Below, piece after piece: positions 53,623 through 63,137 of a DNA stretch of 64,000 nt (positions are counted from its first letter, which is position 1; every line of letters starts with the position of its first letter). The notes below the pieces were generated by a model, which was given only the letters and a program-made list of their open reading frames with translations, searched no databases and was not told the DNA's origin. Source of the DNA: Mesorhizobium terrae (GTDB taxonomy: Bacteria; Pseudomonadota; Alphaproteobacteria; Rhizobiales; Rhizobiaceae). The position numbers and the translations under genes are program-made. The stretch spans positions 3,241,501 through 3,305,500 of the forward strand of contig NZ_CP044218.1 in NCBI RefSeq assembly GCF_008727715.1, written 5' to 3'.

Positions 53623-54435
53623 TCAGCGGCAGGCGCGATAGCCGTTCTTGCGGTTCTTGACGTCGAAATGGAAATGGTTGCGGTGGTCGTAATTGTAGCC
53701 GGGGCCGAGCACCGTGGTGAAGTAGTCGCAGCCGTCGGAGCGCACGGAATCAAGGAAGCCGCTGGTGCGGAAGGCGAACCAGCCGGGCTTGCGCACGTCG
53801 ATATCCTCACCATTGTTCAATTCGATGCTCATCACATCGAGCGCGTTGCCCTTGCCGTGCTCGGAAAGAACGCCTTCACCGGCGATCCTGCGGCAGGAAT
53901 AGCTCGATCCCTGATGGATGGTCTTGACGCCGGAGAAGTAGCGCCAGCGTGCAGTCGGAACGAGCTCCTTCTCTGTCCAGGCAGCGAAGGTGGCCGCCAT
54001 GTTGCAGCTCAATGTCGCTGCCGGCTTCATCTGCACGCTGCCGATCGCAGTCACTTTCACCGGATGCTCGATGCCGCATTGCCCTTCGCGGATCGGTGCG
54101 AGGTCGGTATAGGCCACGTCAAGCCGCTTCAATTCCTGTCGGCAATCGACCTCTTCCGCCGACAACTGCTCGACCGGCGACATCGGCTCATCCATGCGCG
54201 GATAGGCAGCGGTCATGTAGGGGTTGGAAGGGACGAGGCTTTGCAGGCCGGACGTTTTCGGCAGGGCGGCGGTCGTGGAGCCGACATCCACGGCAGGCTT
54301 CAATTCGAAGACGTCGCCGGTGGTGCAGGCTGAAGCCACAGCCACGACGCACAATGCCACAAGGCGGCCGGGTGTCGTCCACGGGGCGCGCTTCGGCCGC
54401 GCGGCGCTCCGCATGGCATGCAGTTTTCCAGCCAT
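53623..54435 (-). CDS. Extensin-like (LAS-type peptidase fold) lipoprotein, copy 1
   Basis: A 270-residue protein with a lipobox VASAC near residue 37, preceded by a hydrophobic segment (GRLVALCVVAVASAC). The C-terminal extensin-like domain has CGIEHPVKV, SCRRIAGEGVLSEHGKGNAL then DVMSIEL, and GPGYNYDHRNHFHFDV, the SEHxxGxAxD and HxHxD metal-site motifs of VanY/MEROPS M15-like enzymes. This suggests a peptidoglycan hydrolase. The later Met at residue 8 is an alternative start. Confidence 0.85.
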   Translation of the reverse strand: MAGKLHAMRSAARPKRAPWTTPGRLVALCVVAVASACTTGDVFELKPAVDVGSTTAALPKTSGLQSLVPSNPYMTAAYPRMDEPMSPVEQLSAEEVDCRQELKRLDVAYTDLAPIREGQCGIEHPVKVTAIGSVQMKPAATLSCNMAATFAAWTEKELVPTARWRYFSGVKTIHQGSSYSCRRIAGEGVLSEHGKGNALDVMSIELNNGEDIDVRKPGWFAFRTSGFLDSVRSDGCDYFTTVLGPGYNYDHRNHFHFDVKNRKNGYRACR

Positions 54436-54564
54436 CGTCGTTCCCGTCCGTTGGGCAATCCCCTCCCAGCCAGCGTGTTTTACGCTGCAAGGGTAAAGGA
54501 AAGCTCAGCGGCGCGGTTTACGGCTGTGGTGGAAATGCGGCGGCGGCTCCGTCGCGGCCTGCGC

Positions 54565-55434
54565 TCATTGGCAGAAAGTGCCGCCGTTGCGGCGAGGCGC
54601 CAGGTCCAGATGCAGGTGTTTGGCGTGGTCGGCATCGCTGCCGGGGCCGAGCACGGTCTTGAAAGGCCCGCAGGCCGCCTGGCGCACGCGATCAAGCAAT
54701 CTTGCCTGCTTTTCGGGTCGTGCGCCGTCGACTTCAACCACCGTGTTGTCGGCAAGTGTGAGGCTGGCGATGTCCAGGGCGTTGCCGAAGCCGTGTTCGG
54801 AGAGTTTCGTGCTGCCGTTGCGTGGCCGGCAGACATAGCCGGAAGCCTGTGCGACCGATATCGGCGCCGCGCCGAGTTCGGCCTGCGCTGCCGGCGAGAC
54901 GACATCGATGAGGAAGCGGGACAGCGTTTCCGCCATCGCGCAATTGAGTTCGGCCGCCGGTGTGATTTCGATCGACCCTCCTGCCTTGCGAAGGGTGAGC
55001 GGGTAGGGCACCGAGCAGCCTAGCGCGGTGTCGCGCTCCGGCGGCCGGTCTGAGAATTCGGCGCCCAGCGCCTTCAACCGCTCGCGGCAGGCCAATTCGT
55101 CCGCGGGCATCTTGTCCTCGGCTATGTTCGCGGAACGCGGGTCCGGGGTGGCCGGAGGATTGGGCTGTTTCGTCCATCCCGGCGGCGGGCTTGGGCCCTG
55201 GAACGGTTTTGGGGGCAGGGTGGGCGATGTGTCGGCTTCCCTCGGCTTGGGCTGCGGCAGCGGTATGTCGGGCGCCGCGGGAGGTGTTGGTTCCGAGGCG
55301 TCGCGATTGATCTCCGGCACCGGAGCCCGGGACGGCAGCTGTGTGGGCTTGGCCCAAAGCAGATCGCCTTGCGATGCCGCAGCTGCGGCAAGCAACGCTA
55401 TTGCGATTGGCGACAATGTCCGTTTCGACAGCAT
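54565..55434 (-). CDS. Extensin-like (LAS-type peptidase fold) secreted protein, copy 2
   Basis: A 289-residue paralogue of the neighbour: signal peptide (LSPIAIALLAAAAASQGDLL), a Pro-rich linker at about residues 35-105 (PPKPFQGPSPPPGW), then the extensin-like domain with CSVPYPLTL, GYVCRPRNGSTKLSEHGFGN, ALDIASL and GSDADHAKHLHLDL. The HGFG and HxHxD motifs are conserved. Cell-wall role inferred. ATG 55434 is taken over TTG 55446. Confidence 0.85.
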   Translation of the reverse strand: MLSKRTLSPIAIALLAAAAASQGDLLWAKPTQLPSRAPVPEINRDASEPTPPAAPDIPLPQPKPREADTSPTLPPKPFQGPSPPPGWTKQPNPPATPDPRSANIAEDKMPADELACRERLKALGAEFSDRPPERDTALGCSVPYPLTLRKAGGSIEITPAAELNCAMAETLSRFLIDVVSPAAQAELGAAPISVAQASGYVCRPRNGSTKLSEHGFGNALDIASLTLADNTVVEVDGARPEKQARLLDRVRQAACGPFKTVLGPGSDADHAKHLHLDLAPRRNGGTFCQ

Positions 55435-55608
55435 GGCCGGTTGCAAACGAATGCCATCCGCATCGGTTGCGGAGCGAAGGGAAGTTGGCGATCACAATGG
55501 GTTACCGCTCTGTCGCGGAAGATTGGCCGTCAGTGTCTTCGAGAGATGTTGACTGCCAACGCCAACAGCTTGAAATGCGGTTCCCTCCTTTTTGCCGGTT
55601 TTCCCAAA

Positions 55609-55959
55609 ATGTCCCAGATTCTGTCGCCTCGCTTCCTGCCGATCCTGATGCTTGTCGCCTCGAACGTCTTCATGACCTTCGCCTGGTACGGCCATCTCAA
55701 GTTCAAGACCTCGCCGATCTGGATCGCGGTGATCGCGAGTTGGATGATCGCCTTCTTCGAATATTGGTTTGCGGTGCCGGCCAACCGCATCGGCAGCCAG
55801 ATCTATTCAGCGGCTGAACTGAAGACGATACAGGAGGTCGTCACGCTTACGGTCTTCGCGGTGTTCTCGGTGTTTTATCTGAAGGAATCGCTGACCTGGA
55901 ACCATGCGATCGGCTTTGCGCTGATCGCCGGCGGTGCCGCCTTCATCTTCAAGGGATGA
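55609..55959 (+). CDS. DMT-superfamily DUF486 membrane protein
   Basis: A 116-residue inner-membrane protein with four helices and the DUF486 motifs FLPILMLVASNVFMTFAWYG, AFFEYWFAVPANRIGSQIYS and LTLTVFAVFSVFYLKE-like VVTLTVFAVFSVFYLKESLT. Related to small multidrug-resistance-type transporters, but its substrate is unknown. ATG at 55609. Confidence 0.88.
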   Translation: MSQILSPRFLPILMLVASNVFMTFAWYGHLKFKTSPIWIAVIASWMIAFFEYWFAVPANRIGSQIYSAAELKTIQEVVTLTVFAVFSVFYLKESLTWNHAIGFALIAGGAAFIFKG

Positions 55960-56044
55960 CAATCTGGATGCCCAACGAACGGATGGGATGAATTCGAGCT
56001 GCCCCGGCGTTATCGTTCTGATCGAAACGCCAGGAGGAATTCCC

Positions 56045-56629
56045 ATGCAAAAGCGACTTCTGATCCATGCGGCGGCTGCACTGGTCTCGCTGCCGTTCCT
56101 TGTCGCCCAAGTCTACGCCGCTGGCGAGAGTGGCGGGAGCGGAGGCGGCACCAGCGGTGGCGCGAGCAGCGGCGGAGGCGGTAGCGCCGAGACAACCGCC
56201 AAATGCAAGAAGAAGGGCGAGGTCTACGACACCAAGTCCAAGAAATGCGTGCTGCCCAAGCAGGGCATGCTGGATGACAATAACATCTACCAGGCGGGGC
56301 ACGATCTCGCCATGGCAGGTCGCTATGACGAGGCGATCGCCGTGCTGACGCTCGCCGAGAACAAGAAAGACCCGCGCATCCTCAATTATCTCGGCTATTC
56401 GCACCGCAAGTCCGGCCGCGTCGTTGTCGGCCTCGGTTATTACGAGGAAGCATTGCGCCAGAACCCCGACTACACGCTGGTGCGCGAATATCTCGGCGAG
56501 GCACGGCTGCAGATGGGCGATATCATCGGAGCGCGCGCGCAGCTTGGCGAGATCGAAAAGCGCACAGGCAAGACGTCTCGCGAATACGGCATGCTTTCGG
56601 AGCAGATCGAGCACTACGAACGCAGCTGA
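56045..56629 (+). CDS. Secreted TPR-containing protein
   Basis: A 194-residue protein: signal peptide (QKRLLIHAAAALVSLPFLVA, cleavage near YAA), a Gly/Ser-rich linker, a Cys pair (AKCKKKGEVYDTKSKKCVLP), then tetratricopeptide-like helices (NIYQAGHDLAMAGRYDEAIA, LNYLGYSHRKSGRVVVGLGY, LVREYLGEARLQMGDIIGAR). Probably periplasmic, scaffolding or envelope role. AGGAGG lies seven bases before ATG 56045. Confidence 0.85.
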   Translation: MQKRLLIHAAAALVSLPFLVAQVYAAGESGGSGGGTSGGASSGGGGSAETTAKCKKKGEVYDTKSKKCVLPKQGMLDDNNIYQAGHDLAMAGRYDEAIAVLTLAENKKDPRILNYLGYSHRKSGRVVVGLGYYEEALRQNPDYTLVREYLGEARLQMGDIIGARAQLGEIEKRTGKTSREYGMLSEQIEHYERS

Positions 56630-56644
56630 AGCCCACCGGTTTTG

Positions 56645-56674
56645 AATGCCGGCTGTCAGCGAGCGGCCGGCATT
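56645..56674. terminator. Hairpin after the TPR gene
   Basis: AATGCCGGC at 56645-56653 pairs perfectly with 56666-56674. There is no T-run, so it is a weak or Rho-assisted terminator at best. The gap to greA is 273 bases; 56760-56790 (ATTCCGGGAATCTGAGG) is a likely promoter-side stretch. Confidence 0.5.
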
Positions 56675-56902
56675 TACCTATCTCTGAAACAGGCGAGTTC
56701 TTGGCTGCGGTGCCATGGGCGCCGCGGTATCCCCAAATCGTCGGCGTTGTTTTTTTGACGTGAAAATCGCCGCAAGCTTGCTATATTCCGGGAATCTGAG
56801 GTGACACGGTTCCGTCAGTCCGAGGCTGCCGGACCGTTTTCTTTTTGCACCCAGCGACACGGTCTGCCCCGTTGAGGGGCTGGCGGCATGAAAGGTGAAA
56901 CG

Positions 56903-57376
56903 ATGAACAAAGTGCCGATGACAGGCGGAGGTTTTGCGACGCTCAGGGAAGAGTTGCGCTGGCGCCAACAAGAAGAGCGGCCGCGCATCATCGAGGCGAT
57001 TTCAGAGGCGCGCTCGCATGGCGATCTTTCGGAAAACGCCGAATACCACGCCGCAAAAGAGCAGCAGAGCCTCAATGAGGGTCGCGTCAGCGAACTCGAG
57101 GATCTGGTTGCCCGCGCCGAAATCATCGACGTTTCCAAGCTGACCGGCGACAAGGTCAAATTCGGCGCCACCGTCGTGCTTGTCGACGAGGATACCGAGG
57201 AAGAGAAGACCTACCAGATTGTCGGCGACCAGGAAGCCGACGTGAAGTCGGGCCGCATTTCGATCTCCTCACCGATTGCCCGCGCGCTGATCGGCAAGGC
57301 CGTTGGCGATGCCATCGAGGTCAACGCGCCAGGCGGCGCCCGCGGCTACGAGATCGTAGAGGTCCGTTTCGTCTGA
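56903..57376 (+). CDS. greA: Transcription elongation factor GreA
   Basis: Rescues backtracked RNA polymerase by stimulating transcript cleavage. The 157-residue product has the coiled coil ([20 protein letters not shown]) with the tip acidic residues in [18 protein letters not shown], and the C-terminal FKBP-like domain ([20 protein letters not shown] [20 protein letters not shown]). ATG 56903 follows AAAGGTGAAACG. Five codons upstream lies another ATG (56888). Confidence 0.95.
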   Translation: MNKVPMTGGGFATLREELRWRQQEERPRIIEAISEARSHGDLSENAEYHAAKEQQSLNEGRVSELEDLVARAEIIDVSKLTGDKVKFGATVVLVDEDTEEEKTYQIVGDQEADVKSGRISISSPIARALIGKAVGDAIEVNAPGGARGYEIVEVRFV

Positions 57377-57390
57377 GTTTTTCGGATTTC

Positions 57391-57419
57391 CCCCGGTGTA
57401 GCGATCCCGCTCGCCGGGG
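57391..57419. terminator. Hairpin between convergent greA and waaC
   Basis: CCCCGG at 57391-57396 pairs with CCGGGG at 57414-57419. On the minus strand it is followed by GAAATCCGAAAAAC rather than a T-run. Weak terminator candidate for both genes. Confidence 0.45.
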
Positions 57420-57430
57420 CGCCTGAACGG

Positions 57431-58402
57431 TCAGGCTCGCCCGTCTTTCAAAGCCAGCAGCCTGGCCGCTTCCTCGAAAGCGGCCCGAGGCGTGACGCGT
57501 CCGTTTTCGCCTGCGATCAATGTCGAGGCAAAGGGGCCACGCGGTCCGGTCAGCCCCGGCTCCGTGGTCAGGAAGATGGCAACCGTCGGCAATCCAAAGG
57601 CTGCGGCAAGATGCGTCAAACCCGTGTCCGCGCCGACAACCAGCGTCGCGCCGCCGATCAGGCGCGCGACATCCGACAGAGGCGATTTCGGCACCACCAG
57701 CGTTTCCGGCACGGCATTGCCGATCGCCTCCGCCACGGTTCTTTCCTTGTCATTTGACCAAGTGGTAACCGGAGAGAACCTGCTGGCGACCATAAGTTGG
57801 GCCGTTTCGATCCAGTCTTGCATCGGCCATTTCTTGTCCTCGCGGCTGGTTCCGTGCAGCAGGATCGCGGTTCGCTCTGCCTGCGCCAAGGGCGCGCCGG
57901 GCGGCACCACGATGCCGGAATCGAGCGTCGACAGGTCCGGCTCGTAACCAAGTGCCAGGCCGAACAGGCGCCTGGTGCGCTCGATGGCATGCATGTCGCG
58001 GGGCACGCCATAGCGCTGGTCGTAAAAGACGGTTGCCGAGGGTTCGCGCGCGCTCGCCTTGTCGAAGCCGGCGATCGGTGCTCCGGCGAGCTTCGCCACG
58101 AAGGCAGATTTCAGCAAGCCTTGAGCATCGAGAACGAGATCGTAGTGGCCGGCGCGCAATGCGTGGCGCAGCGCGGCGCCCTCGCGCCAGGTGTTGGAGG
58201 AGACGACCTGCTTCCGCCAGCGCCGCAGGGCAACCTTGTGAATGGTACCGATCGCGGGGTGGAGTGCAACGATGTTGGCGAAGGCTTCTTCCACGCACCA
58301 ATCGAAGGACATGTCGGGTCGTGCGTTCAACGCGTCCTGAACGGCGGGAAAGGTGTGGATCACATCGCCCATCGAGGACGTCTTGACGATCAGCACTTTC
58401 AT
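57431..58402 (-). CDS. waaC: LPS heptosyltransferase I (WaaC)
   Basis: Adds the first L-glycero-D-manno-heptose to Kdo of lipid A. The 323-residue GT9 enzyme begins with [20 protein letters not shown], contains VLDAQGLLKSAFVAKL and VVGADTGLTHLAAAFGLPTV, the GT9 donor-binding motif, and ILLHGTSREDKKWP. It overlaps the waaF stop by four bases (ATGA) and is the last gene of the hldD-waaF-waaC unit. Confidence 0.93.
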   Translation of the reverse strand: MKVLIVKTSSMGDVIHTFPAVQDALNARPDMSFDWCVEEAFANIVALHPAIGTIHKVALRRWRKQVVSSNTWREGAALRHALRAGHYDLVLDAQGLLKSAFVAKLAGAPIAGFDKASAREPSATVFYDQRYGVPRDMHAIERTRRLFGLALGYEPDLSTLDSGIVVPPGAPLAQAERTAILLHGTSREDKKWPMQDWIETAQLMVASRFSPVTTWSNDKERTVAEAIGNAVPETLVVPKSPLSDVARLIGGATLVVGADTGLTHLAAAFGLPTVAIFLTTEPGLTGPRGPFASTLIAGENGRVTPRAAFEEAARLLALKDGRA

Positions 58403-59406
58403 GCGGCGGCCGGCGCATCGATCAGATGGTCGGCGGCCTGCAACACACGTTCGACATCGAGGGTGTTCAGGCAATTCATATGGCCGAGCGGGCAGACTTT
58501 CTTGTGACACGGCGAGCAGGAAAGCTGCAGCCATACCAGCTCGCGCCGCTCGGCCAGCGGAGGCGTGTTTTCGGGCGAAGTCGAGCCATAGACTGCAACG
58601 ACCGGCGTCCCGACGGCGGCCGCGACGTGCATGAGCCCACTGTCGTTGGATACAGCGAGCCTTGCCGCCGCGATCAGGTCGATGGCGTCCACCAGCTGCG
58701 TCTTGCCGGCCAGATCGACACATCCGGGAGCCAACTCGGCGATTTCTGCCGTTACGGCGCTATCGTTCCTGGAGCCGAACAGCGCCACCCGCAACCCTTT
58801 CGCCATCATGGCGCGGGCAAGGCCGGCATAGGAAGCGCTCGGCCAACGCTTCGCCGGCCCGAACTCGGCGCCCGGCATCATTGCCACGAACGCCCCCTCA
58901 ACAAGCCCGTAGCGAGCGAGGAGTTCCGCCTGGTTCGCGCCATCCACGGTCAGCTTCGGAGCCTGGAAGGAACCACCACGCGCCAGCGAAAAGAACCCAT
59001 GCGCCGTGCGGCGTTTCTGCTTCTCGGGCAGCGGCACGATGTCGGTGAGCAGGCCGTAGCGCATCTCGCGCAGATGGCCGACGCGCTTGGGGATGCCTGC
59101 AAAGAACGGGATAAGCGCCGACTTCAGGCTGCCGGGCAGAACATAGGCCATGTCGTAGCGGCCCTTGAGCATGCGGCCGAAGCGGCGGCGCACGCCAAGC
59201 TCCAGCTTGCCGGACGGTACCGGCATTTCGATCTGCTGGCGAACTTCCGGCATGCGCCCTACCAGCGGAGCGGCCCAGGCAGGCGCCATCACGTCGATGC
59301 CGGCGTTTGGATAAAGCTGCTTCAGTGCCGAGAACAGGCACTGCGCCATGACCATGTCGCCCACCCAGCGGGGGCCGATCACGAGGATCGTCGGGCTTTC
59401 AGCCAT
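58399..59406 (-). CDS. waaF: LPS heptosyltransferase II (WaaF)
   Basis: Adds the second heptose to inner core. The 335-residue GT9 protein starts [20 protein letters not shown], with [14 protein letters not shown] and [20 protein letters not shown]. Near the C-terminus [16 protein letters not shown] (four Cys) looks like the Cys cluster seen in many WaaF. Its 5' end overlaps hldD by 28 bases. Confidence 0.94.
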   Translation of the reverse strand: MAESPTILVIGPRWVGDMVMAQCLFSALKQLYPNAGIDVMAPAWAAPLVGRMPEVRQQIEMPVPSGKLELGVRRRFGRMLKGRYDMAYVLPGSLKSALIPFFAGIPKRVGHLREMRYGLLTDIVPLPEKQKRRTAHGFFSLARGGSFQAPKLTVDGANQAELLARYGLVEGAFVAMMPGAEFGPAKRWPSASYAGLARAMMAKGLRVALFGSRNDSAVTAEIAELAPGCVDLAGKTQLVDAIDLIAAARLAVSNDSGLMHVAAAVGTPVVAVYGSTSPENTPPLAERRELVWLQLSCSPCHKKVCPLGHMNCLNTLDVERVLQAADHLIDAPAAA

Positions 59407-60326
59407 TCGACATAGTCTTTCACGCCGGTTTCGACATCGCGGAACTGGCCATTGTAGCCGGCTGCGCGCAGGCGGGACATATCAGCTTGCGTGAAGCTCT
59501 GGTAGCTGCCCTTCAGATGATCGGGGAAGTCGATATATTCGATGCTCCCCTTGCCGAGCGAGGTGATGACCGTCTCAGCTATGGCGCGGAAAGGCTGGGC
59601 GCGGCCGGTACCGCAGTTGAAGATGCCGCTGACGCCGCGTTTCCAGAGCCAGAGATTGACGTCGGCGACATCGCCGACGTGGATGAAATCACGGCTCTGC
59701 TCGCCGGGACCAAACCCGTCATAGGCGCCGAACAGCTTCGGGTTTTCGCCACGCCCGACCTGGTTGAACAGGTGGAAGGCGACCGAAGCCATCGTGCCCT
59801 TGTGCCGCTCGCGCGGGCCGTAAACGTTGAAATAGCGCAGGCCCGCAACCTGCGAATGGCTGGGACCGACGTTGCGGCGCACATAGTCGTCGAAAAGTTT
59901 CTTCGACCATGCATAAACGTTGAGCGGGCGCTCGAACTCGGCTTCCTCGCGGAACTCAGAGCCGCCGCCGTAGACGGATGCGGAGGAGGCGTAGAGGAAC
60001 GGCACGCGTGAGCCCAGACAGGCGTGCAGCAGTCGTTTCGAGTAGGTGAAGTTCACGTCCATCATGAACTTGCCGTTCCACTCGGTGGTCGTCGAGCAGG
60101 CACCCTGATGGAAGACGGCTTCGACGAAGCCGAGTTTCCCGGCCTCAATGAGCGGCAGGAATTCGTCCTTGTCGAGGTAATCGGCGATCCTGAGGTCGGC
60201 CAGATTGACGATCTTGTGGCCGTCGGTCAGGTCGTCGACGACGAGGATGTCGTCATGGCCTTCCGCGTTGAGCGCGGCGACGATGTTGGAGCCGATCATG
60301 CCGGCTCCACCGGTTACGATGATCAT
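59379..60326 (-). CDS. hldD: ADP-L-glycero-D-manno-heptose 6-epimerase
   Basis: Last step in ADP-heptose synthesis. The 315-residue short-chain dehydrogenase/reductase starts [20 protein letters not shown] (NADP+ binding), has the catalytic YAWSK (Y-x3-K) and [18 protein letters not shown] [14 protein letters not shown], the HldD-type substrate loop. Heads the minus-strand LPS unit, divergent from hldE. Confidence 0.95.
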   Translation of the reverse strand: MIIVTGGAGMIGSNIVAALNAEGHDDILVVDDLTDGHKIVNLADLRIADYLDKDEFLPLIEAGKLGFVEAVFHQGACSTTTEWNGKFMMDVNFTYSKRLLHACLGSRVPFLYASSASVYGGGSEFREEAEFERPLNVYAWSKKLFDDYVRRNVGPSHSQVAGLRYFNVYGPRERHKGTMASVAFHLFNQVGRGENPKLFGAYDGFGPGEQSRDFIHVGDVADVNLWLWKRGVSGIFNCGTGRAQPFRAIAETVITSLGKGSIEYIDFPDHLKGSYQSFTQADMSRLRAAGYNGQFRDVETGVKDYVEWLKARRSS

Positions 60327-60461
60327 CAGGGCCTCGAATTGGTGAGCGGATCGAGGCTCTTATAAGAGAGGCCGGCGAAGCTGTCGACACGGCTTGCCTT
60401 GCCGGTCGTGCTGGCGGCGCCGCAGTTGCGCAGACAGGGTTTGCGGTATATCCGCTTCGCC

Positions 60462-61949
60462 ATGAGCGAGTTGCACCTGTCTTCTCCCGAAATCCTCCAC
60501 CGCGCGATTGCACGGTTCGCCGATGTCACCGTCCTGGTCGTCGGCGACCTCATTCTCGACCGCTTCGTCAATGGCGTCATCGAGCGCATCTCACCGGAAG
60601 CGCCGATCCCGGTTCTGCACGGGCGCGGCGAGATGCTGGCCGTTGGCGGCGCCGGCAATGTCGTCTCCAACATCGTTTCGCTGGGTGGCCGGGCGGTTCC
60701 TGTCTCGGTGCTCGGCGATGACGCGGCGGGCCGCAACGTCATGCGCATGTTCGAGGAACTCGGCGTCGATGCCACAGGGATCGGGCAGACGCGCGAACGC
60801 ATGACCTCCTCGAAAAGCCGGTTCAGCGCGCTTAACCAGCAGGTTCTGCGCTTCGACGAGGAAGAGGTCCGCGCACCCAATGCGGCGGAGCGCAAGGAGC
60901 TCGTCGCGCATTTTCGCGCAGCGCTCGAGCGCGCGGACATCGTCATCCTCTCCGACTACGGCAAGGGTGTTCTGCTCGACGGCGTGGCCGCGGAATTGAT
61001 CGCGATTTGCCGCGAGGCCGGCAAGCCGGTGCTCGTCGATCCGAAGGGGCGGGACTATTCACCCTATCGCGGTGCGACCGCTGTCACGCCGAACCGCAAG
61101 GAACTGGGCGAGGCGGCGGGACGCGCCGTGTTCGCCGACGATGAGATCGTGGCTGCGGCGCGCGAGTTGATCGCCGCGAACGGCTTTGACTTTGTCGTCG
61201 CCACGCGCAGCGAAAAGGGCATGAGCGTGGTCGATGCCGGATCGGCTCGCCATATCGCCACGCAGGCACGGGAAGTGTTCGACGTCTCCGGCGCCGGCGA
61301 CACCGTGATCGCCTCCTTCGCGCTGGCGCTGGCCGCCGGGGCCGACCGCGCCGCAGCGGCGGCCATTGCCAATGCCGCCGGCGGTGTCGTCGTCGGCAAA
61401 CGCGGCACGGCGCGGCTGACCGCCGACGAATTGACCGGCGCGCTGTTCCGCTCGCACGGCGCCATTCACAAGGACGCCATCCTCGACGCCGCCGCCGCGC
61501 AGCGGCTGGTGGCGACCTGGAAGGAAGAGGGGCTGACGGTGGGTTTCACCAACGGCTGCTTCGACATTTTGCACGCCGGGCACGTCAGCCTGCTGCATGC
61601 CGCGCGCAGCCAGTGCGATCGGCTGGTGCTCGGCCTGAACAGCGACGCCTCGGTGCGGCGCCTGAAAGGACCGAACCGGCCCGTCAACGATCAGCACGAC
61701 CGCGCTTGCGTGTTGGCGGCGCTCGCTTCCGTCGATGCCGTCGTGGTCTTCGACGAGGATACGCCGCTGAAGCTTATCGAAACGCTGCTACCCGACATCC
61801 TGGTCAAGGGCGCGGACTATACGATCGACCAGGTGGTCGGTGCAGAGGTGGTGCAGAAAGCGGGCGGGCGCGTTGTCCTGGTCGATCTCGTCGCGGGAAA
61901 GAGTACCACCGGCACAATCGGCAAACTGCGCGCCGGCACAGGAAACTGA
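60462..61949 (+). CDS. hldE: Bifunctional heptose-7-phosphate kinase/heptose-1-phosphate adenylyltransferase
   Basis: A 495-residue fusion. The N-terminal ribokinase-like domain (residues 1 to about 330) phosphorylates D-glycero-D-manno-heptose 7-phosphate: VGDLILDRFVNGVIERISPE and DVSGAGDTVIASFALALA (catalytic Asp in GAGD). The C-terminal nucleotidyltransferase (about 350-495) has TNGCFDILHAGHVSLLHAAR (HxGH) and adenylates the 1-phosphate. ATG at 60462. Followed by gmhA seven bases later. Confidence 0.95.
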   Translation: MSELHLSSPEILHRAIARFADVTVLVVGDLILDRFVNGVIERISPEAPIPVLHGRGEMLAVGGAGNVVSNIVSLGGRAVPVSVLGDDAAGRNVMRMFEELGVDATGIGQTRERMTSSKSRFSALNQQVLRFDEEEVRAPNAAERKELVAHFRAALERADIVILSDYGKGVLLDGVAAELIAICREAGKPVLVDPKGRDYSPYRGATAVTPNRKELGEAAGRAVFADDEIVAAARELIAANGFDFVVATRSEKGMSVVDAGSARHIATQAREVFDVSGAGDTVIASFALALAAGADRAAAAAIANAAGGVVVGKRGTARLTADELTGALFRSHGAIHKDAILDAAAAQRLVATWKEEGLTVGFTNGCFDILHAGHVSLLHAARSQCDRLVLGLNSDASVRRLKGPNRPVNDQHDRACVLAALASVDAVVVFDEDTPLKLIETLLPDILVKGADYTIDQVVGAEVVQKAGGRVVLVDLVAGKSTTGTIGKLRAGTGN

Positions 61950-61956
61950 GAGCTTC

Positions 61957-62541
61957 ATGTCCAATCTGAATGACTACCTCGACCGTTCGGCCGCCGCGAT
62001 CACCGCCATGGTCGAACGCGATCTTTCGGCCGAAATGCAACGGGCGACCGATGCGGTCGTAACCGCTTTGTCATCGGGCAAGGCGTTTCTGATCTGTGGC
62101 AATGGCGGTTCGGCCAGCGATGCGATCCACATCGCCGGCGAACTGGTCGGGCGGTTCCTGAAAGAGCGCAAGGCCTATAACGTCATTGCGCTGCCTGCCA
62201 ATGCCGCGGTGTTGACCGCCTGGGGCAACGACTACGGTTTCGACACTGTCTTTTCGCGCCAGGTCGAAGCGCATGGTGCGCAAGGTGCGGTGCTGCTGGC
62301 GATTTCGACCAGTGGCAATTCGCCATCCATCCTGGCAGCGGCCGAACAGGCGCGAACGATGGGCATGACCGTGATTGGCATGACCGGCGATACCGGCGGC
62401 AAGCTGAAGCCGCTCTGCGATGTGCTGCTCAACGTGCCTTCGACCTCGACGCCGATCATCCAGCAAGGCCACATCTGCCTCTACCATTATCTGTGCGAGG
62501 AGGTGGAAATCCGCCTCAGCGCCAGCCCGGACAACCGATGA
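61957..62541 (+). CDS. gmhA: Phosphoheptose isomerase
   Basis: Converts sedoheptulose 7-phosphate to D-glycero-D-manno-heptose 7-phosphate. The 194-residue SIS-domain protein has FLICGNGGSASDAIHIAGEL, LAISTSGNSPSILAAAEQAR and the zinc-site QQGHICLYHYLCEEVE, typical of GmhA. It starts seven bases after hldE and overlaps gmhB by four bases (ATGA). Confidence 0.94.
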   Translation: MSNLNDYLDRSAAAITAMVERDLSAEMQRATDAVVTALSSGKAFLICGNGGSASDAIHIAGELVGRFLKERKAYNVIALPANAAVLTAWGNDYGFDTVFSRQVEAHGAQGAVLLAISTSGNSPSILAAAEQARTMGMTVIGMTGDTGGKLKPLCDVLLNVPSTSTPIIQQGHICLYHYLCEEVEIRLSASPDNR

Positions 62542-63137
62542 CGGAAGACGCTGTCCGGTTCCCGCTCGCCGAGCCGGGGCTGTGGGTGGAGCGTGTCGGC
62601 GACACCGTCTTTCCGTCGGGCGAGCCGGCCCTCTTTCTCGATCGCGACGGCACCATCAATGTCGATACCGGCTATCCGAGCAATGCCGGACAGGTCGTTC
62701 TGCGCGAAGAAATCGTGCCGGTCATCCAGACCGCCAACAGCGTCGGGCTTCCGGTCGTCGTGGTAACCAATCAGTCCGGCATCGCGCGCGGCTATTTCGG
62801 CTGGGCTGAATTCGCGGCGGTCAATGGTCGCGTGCTGGAGCTTTTGCACGCAAGGCATTGCTCGGTCGACCTGGTGTTGGCGTGCGCCTATCACGAAGCA
62901 GGCAACGGACTGCTCGGCGTGGCCGATCACCCGATGCGCAAGCCCAATCCGGGCATGTTGCTGCGGGCGGCCGAGATTTTGAAGGTCGATCTGGCACATT
63001 CGCTTGTGGTCGGCGACAAGCAAGCCGATGCTGAAGCCGGGCGTCGGGCGGGGCTGTCGAAAATATTCCTGGTGGGCGGCGCGGTCAGCGCGGAACAGGC
63101 CGCGATCGCCGAAATGGAAACTATTCGCCGGCTTTGA
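62538..63137 (+). CDS. gmhB: D-glycero-D-manno-heptose 1,7-bisphosphate phosphatase
   Basis: HAD-family phosphatase removing the 7-phosphate of heptose 1,7-bisphosphate. The 199-residue protein has FLDRDGTINVDTGYPS (motif I), VVTNQSGIARGYF (motif II), MRKPNPGMLL (motif III Lys) and VGDKQADAEAG (motif IV). The zinc-binding Cys cluster of E. coli GmhB is not seen: the segment reads CAYHEAGNGLLGVADHP. ATGA overlap with gmhA. Its 3' end overlaps the convergent GT2 gene by 17 bases. Confidence 0.9.
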   Translation: MTEDAVRFPLAEPGLWVERVGDTVFPSGEPALFLDRDGTINVDTGYPSNAGQVVLREEIVPVIQTANSVGLPVVVVTNQSGIARGYFGWAEFAAVNGRVLELLHARHCSVDLVLACAYHEAGNGLLGVADHPMRKPNPGMLLRAAEILKVDLAHSLVVGDKQADAEAGRRAGLSKIFLVGGAVSAEQAAIAEMETIRRL

